Assembly: GCF_000378045.1 (NCBI RefSeq)
Contig: NZ_KB899089.1
Span: 248,001-312,000 of the forward strand
Reading direction: 5' to 3'
Origin: Marinobacterium rhizophilum DSM 18822
GTDB lineage: Bacteria; Pseudomonadota; Gammaproteobacteria; Pseudomonadales; Balneatricaceae
DNA length: 64,000 nt
The notes under the pieces were generated by a model. It saw nothing but the letters and a program-made list of their open reading frames with translations, had not been told where the DNA came from and did not search any database. The translations under genes were made by a program, and so were the position numbers. This document shows positions 18,097 to 29,284 of the stretch, one piece after another. The number at the start of each line of letters is the position of its first letter. Positions within the stretch are counted from its first letter, which is position 1.

Positions 18097-19227
18097 ATGA
18101 CGGGCATTGATCGACGCCAGTTCAGCCTGCTCCTGACCGGGCTGCTGGCCACTCCCAACCTGCTGGCGCAACCGGTGCTGCAGCGCGCGCCAGAAGCGCA
18201 GAGCTGGCTGCTGGCCAGCGCCGCCACCGATAGCCGGCAACAGCACTGGCTGGTGATCAGCGATACCGATGGGGCATTGCGCCTGCGTCACAGGCTGCCC
18301 GCCCGGGCACACCATGTGGCCGCCCATCCGCACCAGCCCTGGGTCGCTGTTGTCGCCAGGCGGCCCGGCGCCTATATCGATGTGGTGGATTATCACAGCC
18401 AGGCCCTGGTCAAGCGTATTGAACCTGCCGCCAACCGGGTTTTCTTCGGCCATGCGCTGTTCAGCCCCGACGGTCGCTGGCTGATCGCCACGGAAAACGC
18501 GCTGCCGCAGGGAGAAGGGCGCATTAGCATTCGCGACGCCCTGAATGGATTCAAGCTTGTGAACGAGTTCAGCAGCGGTGGTGTCGGCCCCCATGAGCTG
18601 CTGCTCAGCCACGCCGGCGACGAGGTCATCGTCGCCAACGGCGGCATTCGCACGGAAGGGCGCCAGAAGGTCAATCTCGATAGCATGCAGCCGTCGCTGG
18701 CCTACCTGAAACTGGACGGTGGCGAGATCAGTGAACAGTGGTTTTTGGCGCCGGAGCAGCACCAGCTGAGTATCCGTCACATGGATATCAGCCCCGACGG
18801 GACAGTGGCGATCGCCATGCAATATGAAGGCAACCCGGCGGACCGGCAGCCACTGGTCGCACTGCACCGGCGCGGCCAGGCGCTGCAGGCCCTGAGTGCC
18901 CCCGATGCCATAAACCGGCAGATGTCACAGTACTGCGGCAGCGCCCGGATCGACAGCAGCGGTAAGATTGCCGCGGTGAGCGCACCGCGCGGCAACCTGA
19001 TCACGTTCTGGGACATAGAGCAAAACGCGTATCTGACCCGCCTGGAGGTGCGCGATGGCTGTGGCATCGCCGCCACCGCAACGCCCGGCGAGTTTATTGC
19101 CAGCAGCGGTACCGGCCAGGTCTACCTGCTGTATCCGCGCGACGGACTCCGCGAGCGCCTGATACAGGATATGCGACTGAGTCGCCTGTCGTGGGATAAC
19201 CACCTCTGTGCCATTCAGGTGACCTGA
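18097..19227 (+). CDS. DUF1513 domain protein, Tat-exported beta-propeller-like
   Basis: A 376-residue protein whose N-terminus, DRRQFSLLLTGLLATPNLLA, is a twin-arginine signal, so it is probably exported folded, perhaps with a cofactor. The rest has repeats of the form ISPDGTVAIAMQYEG and FSPDGRWLIATENA typical of seven-bladed propellers. DUF1513 has no assigned biochemical role. It is last in the imelysin/DHOR operon, 92 bases after the second imelysin; the same association occurs in Pseudomonas. The gene converges on the Lon-like protease with 32 bases between stops. Confidence 0.85.
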   Translation: MTGIDRRQFSLLLTGLLATPNLLAQPVLQRAPEAQSWLLASAATDSRQQHWLVISDTDGALRLRHRLPARAHHVAAHPHQPWVAVVARRPGAYIDVVDYHSQALVKRIEPAANRVFFGHALFSPDGRWLIATENALPQGEGRISIRDALNGFKLVNEFSSGGVGPHELLLSHAGDEVIVANGGIRTEGRQKVNLDSMQPSLAYLKLDGGEISEQWFLAPEQHQLSIRHMDISPDGTVAIAMQYEGNPADRQPLVALHRRGQALQALSAPDAINRQMSQYCGSARIDSSGKIAAVSAPRGNLITFWDIEQNAYLTRLEVRDGCGIAATATPGEFIASSGTGQVYLLYPRDGLRERLIQDMRLSRLSWDNHLCAIQVT

Positions 19228-19259
19228 ACGGCACGAAAGCCAGAGGCGGACAGGGCCCG

Positions 19260-21644
19260 CTAGCTATCCTTGGACGCCTTGGCCGCGGCGATCTCACGCA
19301 GCCGCTTGGTCACCGCATGGTTGACACTGCGCTGCGTGAAGGTGCCGTCGGCCTTGGTCTTGCCGGCACTGCGCCCCATCAGCACTTCGAGACACTGGTC
19401 CACGGTATCGACGGCATAGATATGGAACTTGCCTTCGTGAACGGCATCGGTGACTTCCTTCTTCAGCATCAGGTTGCGCACGTTGGCCCGCGGAATCACG
19501 GCCCCCTGTTGCCCGTTCAGGCCCCGGGTCGCGCACAGCTTGAAGAAGCCCTCGATCTTCTCGTTCACGCCACCAATAGCCTGTACCTCGCCATACTGGT
19601 TGATGGAGCCGGTAATGGCGTACTGCTGCAGAATAGGAATATGGGTCAGCGCCGAAATCAGGGTGCAGATTTCCGCCAGGGATGCACTATCGCCATCGAC
19701 ATAACCGTAGGACTGCTCCAGCGCGATGCTGGCCGACAGGGTCAGCGGGAAGTCCTGGGCGTACTTGTGCCCCAGGTAACCCGACAGAATCAGTACCCCC
19801 TTGGAGTGAATCGGCTGCCCAAGCGCCACCTCACGCTCGATATCGATAATCCCCCGGTTGCCCGGATGGACCGTGGCCGTTATGCGTGCCGGCGTACCGA
19901 AGGACACGTCACCCACCTGCAGTACGGTAAGGCCATTGGACTTGCCCACCGCCTCGCCCTGAGTGTCGATCAGTACCGTCTGGTTCAGAATGCTTTCCAG
20001 GATTTTCTGTGACAGGCGACCGGTACGGTTTTCCTTCGCCACCAGCGCCGTTTCGACGTGCCGGTCGTTGATCAGTTCATCGCCGGCCTTCACGCGCTTG
20101 TAGTCCGCCTCGCACAGCAAGTCCACCAGCTCGCCGATATGGGCCGACAGCAGTTCCTGGTCCGCGGCCAGGCGCGAGCTGTGCTCCACCAGCCGCGCCA
20201 CCGCGCGCCTCGTCAGGGGCGCCAGGCCCTCTTCATCGGCCAGGGTTTTCAGCAGGCGTGAATAGTTGCGAATGGTCGAAGGCTTGCGCTCCACATCCTC
20301 GTCGAAATCGACCACCACGCGGAACATCTTTTCAAAGTCCTGATCCATTTCCTGCAGCAGGTAATACATATCCCGACCACCAATCAGAACCACCTTTACC
20401 TTCAGCGGAATCGGCTGCGGGCTCAGCGTAATGGTGCTGATGCCGGTGTACTCGCTGACCGGATTCTCGATGCGAATCTCGTGGGCCTTGAGCGCACGCT
20501 TCAGTGCGCCGTACACATAGGGCTGCTCCAGCAGTTTTTCCGCTTCGAGCACCAGGTAGCCGCCATTGGCGCGGTGCAGGGCACCGGGGCGAATCAGGGT
20601 AAAGTTGGTGACCATGGCCCCCATGTCCGAGTTGTACTCGATGCGCCCGAACAGGTTCTCATAGTTGGGATGGCTTTCATGGATGACCGGTGCGCCCTTG
20701 GTCTTGCCGTTATCCACCAGCAGGTTCACACCGTAGATGTCCTCCATGTAGGACTTGCGCGTCGCCTCCGACGACTCGAGCGCCTTGTCGTCACCGGCAA
20801 TTTCGCCACTGTTGCGCACCAGGCTGATTTCCATCCGGGTCAGATATTCAGGCACACCGGACACATTGGCGTATTTTTCCTTCAGTGGCTGAATCAGCGG
20901 CGCGACGGCGTGCAGGGCAGTTTCCCGGTCCAACCGGCGCATCAGCTCGGCGGCCTCGCGACGCCATTTCGGCAACTCCGTCAGGCTGTCGTTGAGGTAG
21001 TCTTCCAGCTGGGCGATGGCACGGGTGAAGGTGTCGCGCTCAGCTTCCGGCAACAGCGAAAAGGCGGCTTCATCCATGGCCTGGCCATCGGCCACGGGCA
21101 TGAAACCAATGCTGCCGGATTCCCGAAACAGCGCAATGCTGTGGTCACGGGCCTGGCGCTCCACTTCCTCGATCGCCTGGTCGTAACGGCGATTGAAGTC
21201 ACGCTCAATACGACTTTTCTGGCGCTGATAACCCGGATTTTCAAAGGCGGCCGGCAGCTCGGTCAGCGCAGCCTCGATCATGCGCCCGATATCCTTGCGG
21301 AATAGATTGGCCTTGCCGGCGGGAAATTCCATCACCTGGGGATAGCGTGAATCCGACAGGTTGTTCAGGTAGCACCAGTCCTTGAGCCGGTTACGCTCCT
21401 TTTTCGCCACGCTGCGCAGACTTTCCATGGCAAAGGAAAAACGACCGGTGTGGGGATTACCCATCACGAAAAGGTTGTAGCCTGGGCGGCGCATGCCGAT
21501 GCCAAACTCCATCGCCTCAATGGCGCGTTCCTGACCGAAAAAGCCGCTAAAGGGCTCCAGCGTCTCGGTGGTACGAAAGGGCAGCAGGTCTGCTTCGCAG
21601 GTACGATAAAGAGCTTCTGGCGGTAACGGCTTCAGCTTTTCCAT
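19260..21644 (-). CDS. Lon-like AAA protease (AAA_32 / S16 family, YcbZ-LonC type)
   Basis: A 794-residue soluble protease-like protein. The N-terminal AAA part has a degenerate P-loop, GNPHTGRF (62-69), where the Walker lysine is replaced by Arg. The C-terminal Lon S16 domain contains the Ser-Lys dyad, Ser653 in GDSAS and Lys696 in GGVNEKIEGF. Proteins of this group cleave unfolded substrates, sometimes without ATP. The ATG at 21644 has a GGTGGAG ribosome site; an in-frame codon at 21665 is less likely. It stands alone, divergent from nothing and convergent with the DUF1513 gene. Confidence 0.88.
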   Translation of the reverse strand: MEKLKPLPPEALYRTCEADLLPFRTTETLEPFSGFFGQERAIEAMEFGIGMRRPGYNLFVMGNPHTGRFSFAMESLRSVAKKERNRLKDWCYLNNLSDSRYPQVMEFPAGKANLFRKDIGRMIEAALTELPAAFENPGYQRQKSRIERDFNRRYDQAIEEVERQARDHSIALFRESGSIGFMPVADGQAMDEAAFSLLPEAERDTFTRAIAQLEDYLNDSLTELPKWRREAAELMRRLDRETALHAVAPLIQPLKEKYANVSGVPEYLTRMEISLVRNSGEIAGDDKALESSEATRKSYMEDIYGVNLLVDNGKTKGAPVIHESHPNYENLFGRIEYNSDMGAMVTNFTLIRPGALHRANGGYLVLEAEKLLEQPYVYGALKRALKAHEIRIENPVSEYTGISTITLSPQPIPLKVKVVLIGGRDMYYLLQEMDQDFEKMFRVVVDFDEDVERKPSTIRNYSRLLKTLADEEGLAPLTRRAVARLVEHSSRLAADQELLSAHIGELVDLLCEADYKRVKAGDELINDRHVETALVAKENRTGRLSQKILESILNQTVLIDTQGEAVGKSNGLTVLQVGDVSFGTPARITATVHPGNRGIIDIEREVALGQPIHSKGVLILSGYLGHKYAQDFPLTLSASIALEQSYGYVDGDSASLAEICTLISALTHIPILQQYAITGSINQYGEVQAIGGVNEKIEGFFKLCATRGLNGQQGAVIPRANVRNLMLKKEVTDAVHEGKFHIYAVDTVDQCLEVLMGRSAGKTKADGTFTQRSVNHAVTKRLREIAAAKASKDS

Positions 21645-21744
21645 GCAACAACTCCACCGGGGCATTTCTAGTTGTTATACCTTCCGGCGGGGTCGGCTTG
21701 CAAGGTGACGGGCATGCATCCATGCCGCGCTTATCGTTTTTCAA

Positions 21745-22568
21745 TCAATCAGTTAAGCTACCGCGTATGGCGTCGACCAGGCTCTGGGTAGCCGGCGCTA
21801 CACCGCGCCAGATGCGAAATGACTCCGCGGCCTGCTCCACCAGCATGCCCAGTCCATCGAGTACCATGGCGGCGCCCTGCTGCTGGGCCCAGCGACCAAA
21901 GGCCGTAACCTCCGCGCTGTACATCATGTCATAACACCAGCCCTGCGGTGCCAACACCCCGGCGGGCAGCGGTGGCACTTCTCCCTGCAGGCTGGCGGCA
22001 GTGCCATTAATAATCAGATCAAAGGACTGGCCCTCAAGATCCGAATAGCCACACCCCCGCACGGGCCCAAGATCAGCAAATAATTCCGCCAGCTCAGCCG
22101 CCCTGGCCGGCGTGCGGTTGGCGATCACCAACTGCTGCGGCTGCTGCTCGAGCAACGGCTGTATAACGCCCCGGGCGGCCCCGCCCGCGCCGAGCAACAA
22201 CACCCTTGCGCCGCGCACCGTGCCGCCATGATTTTTGACAATATCCCGCACCATGCCGATGCCGTCGGTATTGTCACCACACAGCCGCCCCTGGTCATCG
22301 CGATACAGCGTATTGACCGCGCCGGCCAGTTCCGCTGCCGGGCTGCGCCACTGCGCCAGCGCCCAGGCCTGCTGCTTGAACGGCACCGTTATATTGAGTC
22401 CCTTGCCGCCGCGGGCAAAAAAATCATTTACCGCCACGTCAAAGCCGTCTTCCGGTACCAGCACGGCATCATAGGTCAGCTCCTGCCCGCACTGGCTGGC
22501 GAAGCGACGGTGAATCTGGGGCGATTTGCTGTGGGAAATAGGATTGCCGAACACCGCGTACCGATCCA

Positions 22569-22569
<1 letters not shown>
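21745..22569 (-). CDS. aroE: Shikimate dehydrogenase (NADP+)
   Basis: Converts 3-dehydroshikimate to shikimate with NADPH in aromatic amino acid synthesis. The 274-residue protein has the substrate motif SHSKSP (12-17, catalytic Lys15), NTDGIGMVRD, and the dinucleotide loop GAGGAARGV. The ATG at 22569 overlaps the hemF stop by one base (TGATG), which fixes the start over an upstream in-frame codon at 22587 and suggests coupled translation. Confidence 0.95.
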
Positions 22570-24067
<1,498 letters not shown>

Positions 24068-24085
24068 GAGTCCTACCTGAGCGAT

Positions 24086-25210
24086 TTACGTATCAGACGA
24101 GCAGCGGAGGTAGCCCCCCGGTACGGGCTCGATGACACCTTTCAATTCCAGAGAAACCAGTAGCGGCATTAACTGCGGCGTTAGCAGGCCGGTCAGAGCC
24201 ACGAGCTGGTCAATGTCGGCGATATCATACCCCATTTTTTCCAGCAATTGCGCTTCCGCCTCGGGCAGCGCCGGGGCGGGAACCCGCTCAGGCGCACTGC
24301 TCTGGGCGGCGTAAAATCCAAGCAGCGCCCCCAGGGGTTCCAGTACATGCGTGACGGTCTCAACCAGCACCGCACCTTCACGGATCAACTGATGACAGCC
24401 GTGGGCGGCGGGATTCTGAATACTGCCGGGAAGCGCAAAAACCTCGCGTCCCTGCTCAAGCGCCATGCGGGCGGTGATGAGGGAGCCGCTGCGAGGGGCC
24501 GCCTCAATCACCAGCACGCCGGCACTGAGACCACTGATAATACGGTTACGCTTGGGAAAATTGGCCGGCAGGGGCGGACTGCCGGGCAGGAATTCAGACA
24601 CCCAGGCACCGCCGGTCTCAAGGAGACGCTGCGCCAGGGCGGCGTGGCGCCTGGGATACACCTCATCCAGCCCGGTACCGAACACGGCGATGCTGGCGCC
24701 CTCGCGATCGACCGCCCCCTGGTGCGCGGCGCCATCGATGCCCAGCGCCAGGCCGCTGGTAACCACCATGCCGGCTTCGCTTAACGCGGCACTGAACCTG
24801 TAGGCATTGGCCACACCGGAACGGCTGGCATGGCGGCTGCCGACCAGAGCCATTTGCGGCAGGGACAGGCAATCGGCATTGCCGCGCACGAACAATAACG
24901 CCGGTGGGTCCGGGATTTCGAGCAGCAGGGCGGGGTATTGGTCAAGGTCGGGCGTAAGGCAGCAGACGTCACTGGCGTCAAGCCATGCCAGACAACGTTG
25001 CAGACGCTCAAACTCAGCACCACGGCCGTGCTCAATGGATTCAATGGTCCTGAGCGTGGTCGTGCGCGCACTGACAAGGCGCAACGCAGCAGGATCGTGC
25101 AGGAAGAGTCTGGAAGGGGAAACGCCGGCTACCGCAAGCCTTTTGAGTCCGACCGCGCCCACTCCGGGCAGGAGGCTTGCAGCAATCCAGTCCCTTGGAT
25201 TGCTGCCCAT
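24086..25210 (-). CDS. dprA: DNA-processing protein DprA
   Basis: Binds incoming single-stranded DNA and loads RecA during natural transformation. The 374-residue protein has an N-terminal helical part, a Rossmann-fold core with LVGSRHASRSGVANAYRF, SGLALGIDGAAHQGA and FPKRNRIISGLS, and a C-terminal winged helix (about 310-370). Start at 25210 is supported by AGGA eight bases upstream. Gene order tsaP-dprA-tsaC is conserved in related bacteria and does not by itself prove competence. Confidence 0.94.
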   Translation of the reverse strand: MGSNPRDWIAASLLPGVGAVGLKRLAVAGVSPSRLFLHDPAALRLVSARTTTLRTIESIEHGRGAEFERLQRCLAWLDASDVCCLTPDLDQYPALLLEIPDPPALLFVRGNADCLSLPQMALVGSRHASRSGVANAYRFSAALSEAGMVVTSGLALGIDGAAHQGAVDREGASIAVFGTGLDEVYPRRHAALAQRLLETGGAWVSEFLPGSPPLPANFPKRNRIISGLSAGVLVIEAAPRSGSLITARMALEQGREVFALPGSIQNPAAHGCHQLIREGAVLVETVTHVLEPLGALLGFYAAQSSAPERVPAPALPEAEAQLLEKMGYDIADIDQLVALTGLLTPQLMPLLVSLELKGVIEPVPGGYLRCSSDT

Positions 25211-25225
25211 TGGGTTATTCCTAAA

Positions 25226-26260
25226 TCAGGGTTCAAACACCTTGTCGCCCACCGACATGACGTTGGACGCGTTCAGTACCAGGCCGTAGCTGACCTTTTC
25301 GAAAACCTTGAACAGCATCAGCAGGCCGGCACGCTCATCCGGCAGCGCAATACGCTCGCCGGTAACCGGATCCCTGACGTTCTCGCCGGTGCGGTAGATA
25401 GACATGACGTTGCCGGGCTCCACCGAGTCCCTTGCACCGACATTGACGGCAACGGCATTGTACTGGCCAATCTTGGCAACACCACCCAGCACCGACAGGA
25501 TCAGGCCTTCAGTGCCCTCAGGCACGGCCGAGGGCTGAAACAGCGACTGAATGGGGGTTTCCTCAATCGGCAGAACCCGATCCAGCAGCCGCACCTCTTC
25601 GCGCGTTTTGCTCAGGTCCAGCGTAATGACGTCTTTATCCTTGGCGGGGATAGAGGTGTCGGCGATCTTGAGCATTTCATAGCCCAGGAACTCACCGGTC
25701 ACAGGGTCAAGGTACTGGGTCGCCGGGCGGTACACCGCCTGCAGCCGCTCATCGGATTTCAGCTCGCCGCGGGCATAAACGCGATCACCCGCGCCAGCGA
25801 TAATCCGGTTGTTGCGACCACCCACCACGTAGGGGGCATTGTTCAGCAGATCCTCATCGGCCACCAGGTGGTCCGACAGGAAGGCAATAATGTCTTTCAG
25901 CGGAATCGCGGGTATCGCATCATCCAGCGGCGAAACCCGTGCCTTGGGGCTCAGTCTGGCAACACCCGGTCGCATCGACAGGCGCGGCTGGCCGTTCACC
26001 CAGCTCAGATAGATGATGTCGCCGGGATAAATAAGGTGGGGGTTGTAGATCTGCGGATTTACTTCCCATACATCCGGCCATTGCCATGGATGTTGCAGAA
26101 AGCGACCGGAGATATCCCACAGCGTGTCGCCTTTGACAACGACGTACTCGGTCGGATGATCCTCTCGCAGCTGGATTCTGTCTTTTCGCACTTCGGCATT
26201 GGCAACCGATACGGTGAGCAGCAGCAGACAGGTGAGTAGCCCGCAGAACAGTTTCTTCAT
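25226..26260 (-). CDS. tsaP: LysM domain protein, TsaP-like secretin-associated protein
   Basis: Exported 344-residue protein: signal peptide MKKLFCGLLTCLLLLTVSVANA, then a LysM peptidoglycan-binding domain (YVVVKGDTLWDISGRF... , about residues 37-90) and a C-terminal FlgT-like region. The position next to dprA and opposite def matches the gene known as tsaP, whose product ties type IV pilus secretins to the cell wall. The ATG at 26260 is chosen over a TTG six bases upstream because it begins the signal peptide and has an AAGGGA site. First gene of the leftward operon. Confidence 0.85.
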   Translation of the reverse strand: MKKLFCGLLTCLLLLTVSVANAEVRKDRIQLREDHPTEYVVVKGDTLWDISGRFLQHPWQWPDVWEVNPQIYNPHLIYPGDIIYLSWVNGQPRLSMRPGVARLSPKARVSPLDDAIPAIPLKDIIAFLSDHLVADEDLLNNAPYVVGGRNNRIIAGAGDRVYARGELKSDERLQAVYRPATQYLDPVTGEFLGYEMLKIADTSIPAKDKDVITLDLSKTREEVRLLDRVLPIEETPIQSLFQPSAVPEGTEGLILSVLGGVAKIGQYNAVAVNVGARDSVEPGNVMSIYRTGENVRDPVTGERIALPDERAGLLMLFKVFEKVSYGLVLNASNVMSVGDKVFEP

Positions 26261-26266
26261 ACCCAA

Positions 26267-26419
26267 ATCCCTTGTTAGAACTACCTCAGAACCGTCGCTT
26301 TGCCGGTATGGCCGATGACGTCAGGCGCAATGCAATAAGCAGCGATATCAGTATAATAGGCTGATAGCTGAATTTCGCCATCCACGGCTCACTTTGAACC
26401 CTAGTAATTATCGGACCTC
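26267..26419. promoter_or_regulatory. def: Divergent promoter region between tsaP and def
   Basis: 153-base gap between the divergent tsaP and def genes. TATAAT occurs on the plus strand at 26352-26357, a likely -10 for def about 63 bases before its start; no good -35 is seen 17 bases upstream (AATGCA). Leftward signals for tsaP were not recognised. Confidence 0.4.
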
Positions 26420-26938
26420 ATGGCAAAACTACCGATCCTCGAATTTCCGGACCCGCGTCTGCGTACCATAGCAGAATCCGTCGAAACGGTTACTGAGAAT
26501 ACTCGTCAATTGATCGACGATATGTTCGAAACCATGTACGACGCACCGGGCATTGGTCTGGCCGCGACACAGGTCAATGTGCATCAGCGCATCATCACCA
26601 TCGATATCTCCGAAGACAATGACGATCCTCTGGTGCTGATTAATCCAACCTTTGAAGTCCTCGACAAGGAGCTGGAGCGCATGCAGGAAGGCTGCCTGTC
26701 GGTCCCCGGCTTCTATGAAAACGTCGAAAGACCCAATCACATTCGCGTCAAGGCGCTCGATCGCGACGGCAACGCCCTCGATTTCGAAGCACGGGACCTG
26801 CTGGCCGTCTGCATTCAGCATGAAATCGATCACCTCGATGGCAAGCTGTTTGTCGACTACCTGTCGCCGCTCAAGCGTACCCGCATTCGCGGCAAGCTCG
26901 AAAAGAAACATCGCCTGGAAGAAAACCAGCCGGTTTGA
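26420..26938 (+). CDS. def: Peptide deformylase
   Basis: Removes the formyl group from nascent N-terminal methionine. The 172-residue protein has all three PDF motifs: GIGLAATQ (44-51), EGCLSVP (90-96, metal ligand Cys92) and QHEIDH (133-138, metal ligands His134 and His138). It is a type I enzyme. First gene of the rightward def-fmt-rsmB-trkA-trkH group, 75 bases ahead of fmt. Confidence 0.97.
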   Translation: MAKLPILEFPDPRLRTIAESVETVTENTRQLIDDMFETMYDAPGIGLAATQVNVHQRIITIDISEDNDDPLVLINPTFEVLDKELERMQEGCLSVPGFYENVERPNHIRVKALDRDGNALDFEARDLLAVCIQHEIDHLDGKLFVDYLSPLKRTRIRGKLEKKHRLEENQPV

Positions 26939-27013
26939 TTCGGCCCTGGTCTTCGCAAGACTTGCAGGCGGGCAGCAGCCCCCTGCAAATCGATTTCACA
27001 ATGGAGCCTCCTG

Positions 27014-27967
27014 ATGCCCGAGCCGCTGAGAATTGTCTTCGCCGGCACACCCGACTTTGCCGCAGCCAGCCTGAAGGCCCTGTTTGAAACCCACCATAAT
27101 GTCATCGCCGTCTATACTCAGCCCGACCGCCCCGCAGGTCGGGGCCGCAAACTGACCCCGAGCCCCGTCAAGAAACTTGCACTGGAGCAGGGTATCGAGG
27201 TTTACCAGCCACTTTCGCTCAAGGATGCCGATGCTCAGCAAGAGCTGGCTGCGCTCAAGCCCGACCTGATGATTGTGGCGGCCTATGGTCTACTGTTACC
27301 CAAGGTCGTACTGGAAACTCCGCGACTTGGCTGCATCAACGTGCACGCATCCCTGTTGCCGCGCTGGCGCGGAGCGGCGCCCATACACCGCGCTCTGCTA
27401 GCCGGCGACAGCGAAACCGGTATTACCATCATGCAAATGGACGTGGGCCTGGATACCGGCGACATGCTGCTCAAGGCGACGTGTCCGATTCTGCCGGACG
27501 ACAACAGTGGCGTGCTGCATGACCGCTTGGCGGCGCTGGGTGCCAGCACCCTGTTACAAAGCCTGACGGCCATCCAGGATGGCAGCATCAGGCCAGAGGC
27601 CCAGGACAACAGCCAGGCCTGTTACGCCCACAAGCTCGAAAAGCAGGAAGGCAACATCGACTGGCAGCGCAGCGCCGACTACCTGGCGCGCCAGGTACGA
27701 GGCCTGTCACCCTGGCCGGTTGCCTTTACCCAGCTGGCTGGAACAACCCTGCGCATCTGGGAAGCCGAGTCGCTGCACAGCCAGAGCGATGCCGCCCCCG
27801 GCACAGTGATTGCGGCAGACAAAGACGGTATCAGCATTGCCTGCGGGCAGGGTGTACTGCGTATTACCCGACTGCAATTGCCCGGCGGAACGCCGCTCAA
27901 CAGCACAGACATTATGAATTCCAGGCGTGACACCTTCAGCCTGGGCACGAGGCTTGGAGCCGCATGA
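27014..27967 (+). CDS. fmt: Methionyl-tRNA formyltransferase
   Basis: Formylates initiator Met-tRNA using 10-formyl-tetrahydrofolate, the step that def later reverses. The 317-residue product shows the N-terminal Rossmann part with FAGTPDFA, catalytic Asn109, His111 and Asp147 around HASLLPRWRGAAPIHRA and MDVGLDTGDM, and the C-terminal OB-fold domain. An inverted repeat (TTGCAGG/CCTGCAA, 26962-26988) lies in the def-fmt gap. The stop overlaps the rsmB start by four bases. Confidence 0.97.
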   Translation: MPEPLRIVFAGTPDFAAASLKALFETHHNVIAVYTQPDRPAGRGRKLTPSPVKKLALEQGIEVYQPLSLKDADAQQELAALKPDLMIVAAYGLLLPKVVLETPRLGCINVHASLLPRWRGAAPIHRALLAGDSETGITIMQMDVGLDTGDMLLKATCPILPDDNSGVLHDRLAALGASTLLQSLTAIQDGSIRPEAQDNSQACYAHKLEKQEGNIDWQRSADYLARQVRGLSPWPVAFTQLAGTTLRIWEAESLHSQSDAAPGTVIAADKDGISIACGQGVLRITRLQLPGGTPLNSTDIMNSRRDTFSLGTRLGAA

Positions 27968-29262
27968 ACCTTAGAACACTGGCCGCCCAGACACTGACCC
28001 CCCTGCTATTGCATCGCGGCTCTCTCAGCGCAACACTTCCAACCTCGCTATACACCTGCGTTCCCAGGGACCGCGCGCTGTTGCAACAGCTCTGCTATGG
28101 CACCATGCGCTTTGAGCCCAGGCTCTCACTGATTGCCGATCACCTGCTGCAAAAGCCGTTTCGCGACAAGGATGCAGACCTGCAGGCACTGGTACTGCTC
28201 GGGCTGTATCAGCTCGACCAGACCCGCATTGCCGACCATGCCGCCATCAGCGAAACCGTTGATGCGACCAAAGAGCTGAACAAGGACTGGGCTCGCGGCC
28301 TGGTCAACGCCGTTTTGCGCCGCTTTCAGCGTGAGCGCGACAGCATCATGGAAACCCTGGGTGACAACCCGCGCCTGCAGTACAACCACCCCGACTGGAT
28401 GATCGGCAAGCTGCAACAGAACTGGCCCGACTGCTGGCCTCAGATCATGCTGGCCAACGACCAGCCTGCGCCCATGACCCTGCGCCTCAATACACGGCAA
28501 AGCACACGCGAAGCCTACCTTGAGCAGCTCTATATTGCCGGCATCGACGCGACGCCCGGTGCTTTCGCAGAAACCGCCATTTACCTGTCCCAGGCCTGCG
28601 ACGTAACCGAACTGCCAGGTTTTAACGAAGGCCTGGTCAGCGTGCAGGATGAAGCCGCCCAGTTATCCGCCGCCTTGCTCGATCTCAAGCCCGGCCAGCG
28701 GGTACTGGACGCCTGCGCGGCCCCCGGCGGCAAGCTGTGCCACCTGCTGGAGCACGAGCCCGACCTTGGCGCCGTGGAAGCGCTGGAACTGGACGCCCGG
28801 CGCGCCGAGCGTATTCAGCAGAACCTGCAGCGCCTGAAACTGAGCTGCACCGTCACCCTGGGCGATGCGTCCAGCGACAGCTGGTGGGACGGGCAAAGCT
28901 ACGACCGCATCCTTATCGATGCCCCCTGCAGCGCGACCGGCGTTATTCGGCGTCATCCGGATATCAAGTACCTGCGCCGCAACGAAGACATTAAGCGACT
29001 GGCCGACCTGCAGCTGAGCATTCTGCAAAATTGCTGGAAAATGCTCAGCCCCGGCGGCAAGCTGCTGTACGCAACCTGCTCGATTTTCCCACAGGAAAAC
29101 GAGCGCGTGCTGGCCCGGTTCATCAAGACACAGCCCGATGCGCTGCATCTGCCCATCGACGCGAACTGGGGGCATGCGAGGCCGCTAGGGCGCCAACTGT
29201 TCCCGCAGCAGGATGGGCACGACGGTTTTTACTACGCTTTACTTGAAAAACCCGCCAACTAA
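27964..29262 (+). CDS. rsmB: 16S rRNA (cytosine-967-C5)-methyltransferase
   Basis: Methylates C967 of 16S rRNA. The 432-residue protein has an N-terminal NusB-like domain (about 1-140), then a SAM-dependent Rossmann domain with DACAAPGGKLCHLLE. The two family cysteines are Cys322 in DAPCSATGVIRRHPDIK and Cys372 in ATCSIFPQEN; the latter is the expected nucleophile. Coupled to fmt by an ATGA overlap. Confidence 0.96.
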   Translation: MNLRTLAAQTLTPLLLHRGSLSATLPTSLYTCVPRDRALLQQLCYGTMRFEPRLSLIADHLLQKPFRDKDADLQALVLLGLYQLDQTRIADHAAISETVDATKELNKDWARGLVNAVLRRFQRERDSIMETLGDNPRLQYNHPDWMIGKLQQNWPDCWPQIMLANDQPAPMTLRLNTRQSTREAYLEQLYIAGIDATPGAFAETAIYLSQACDVTELPGFNEGLVSVQDEAAQLSAALLDLKPGQRVLDACAAPGGKLCHLLEHEPDLGAVEALELDARRAERIQQNLQRLKLSCTVTLGDASSDSWWDGQSYDRILIDAPCSATGVIRRHPDIKYLRRNEDIKRLADLQLSILQNCWKMLSPGGKLLYATCSIFPQENERVLARFIKTQPDALHLPIDANWGHARPLGRQLFPQQDGHDGFYYALLEKPAN

Positions 29263-29284
29263 TCAGGGCAGGCCCCACTGACCT

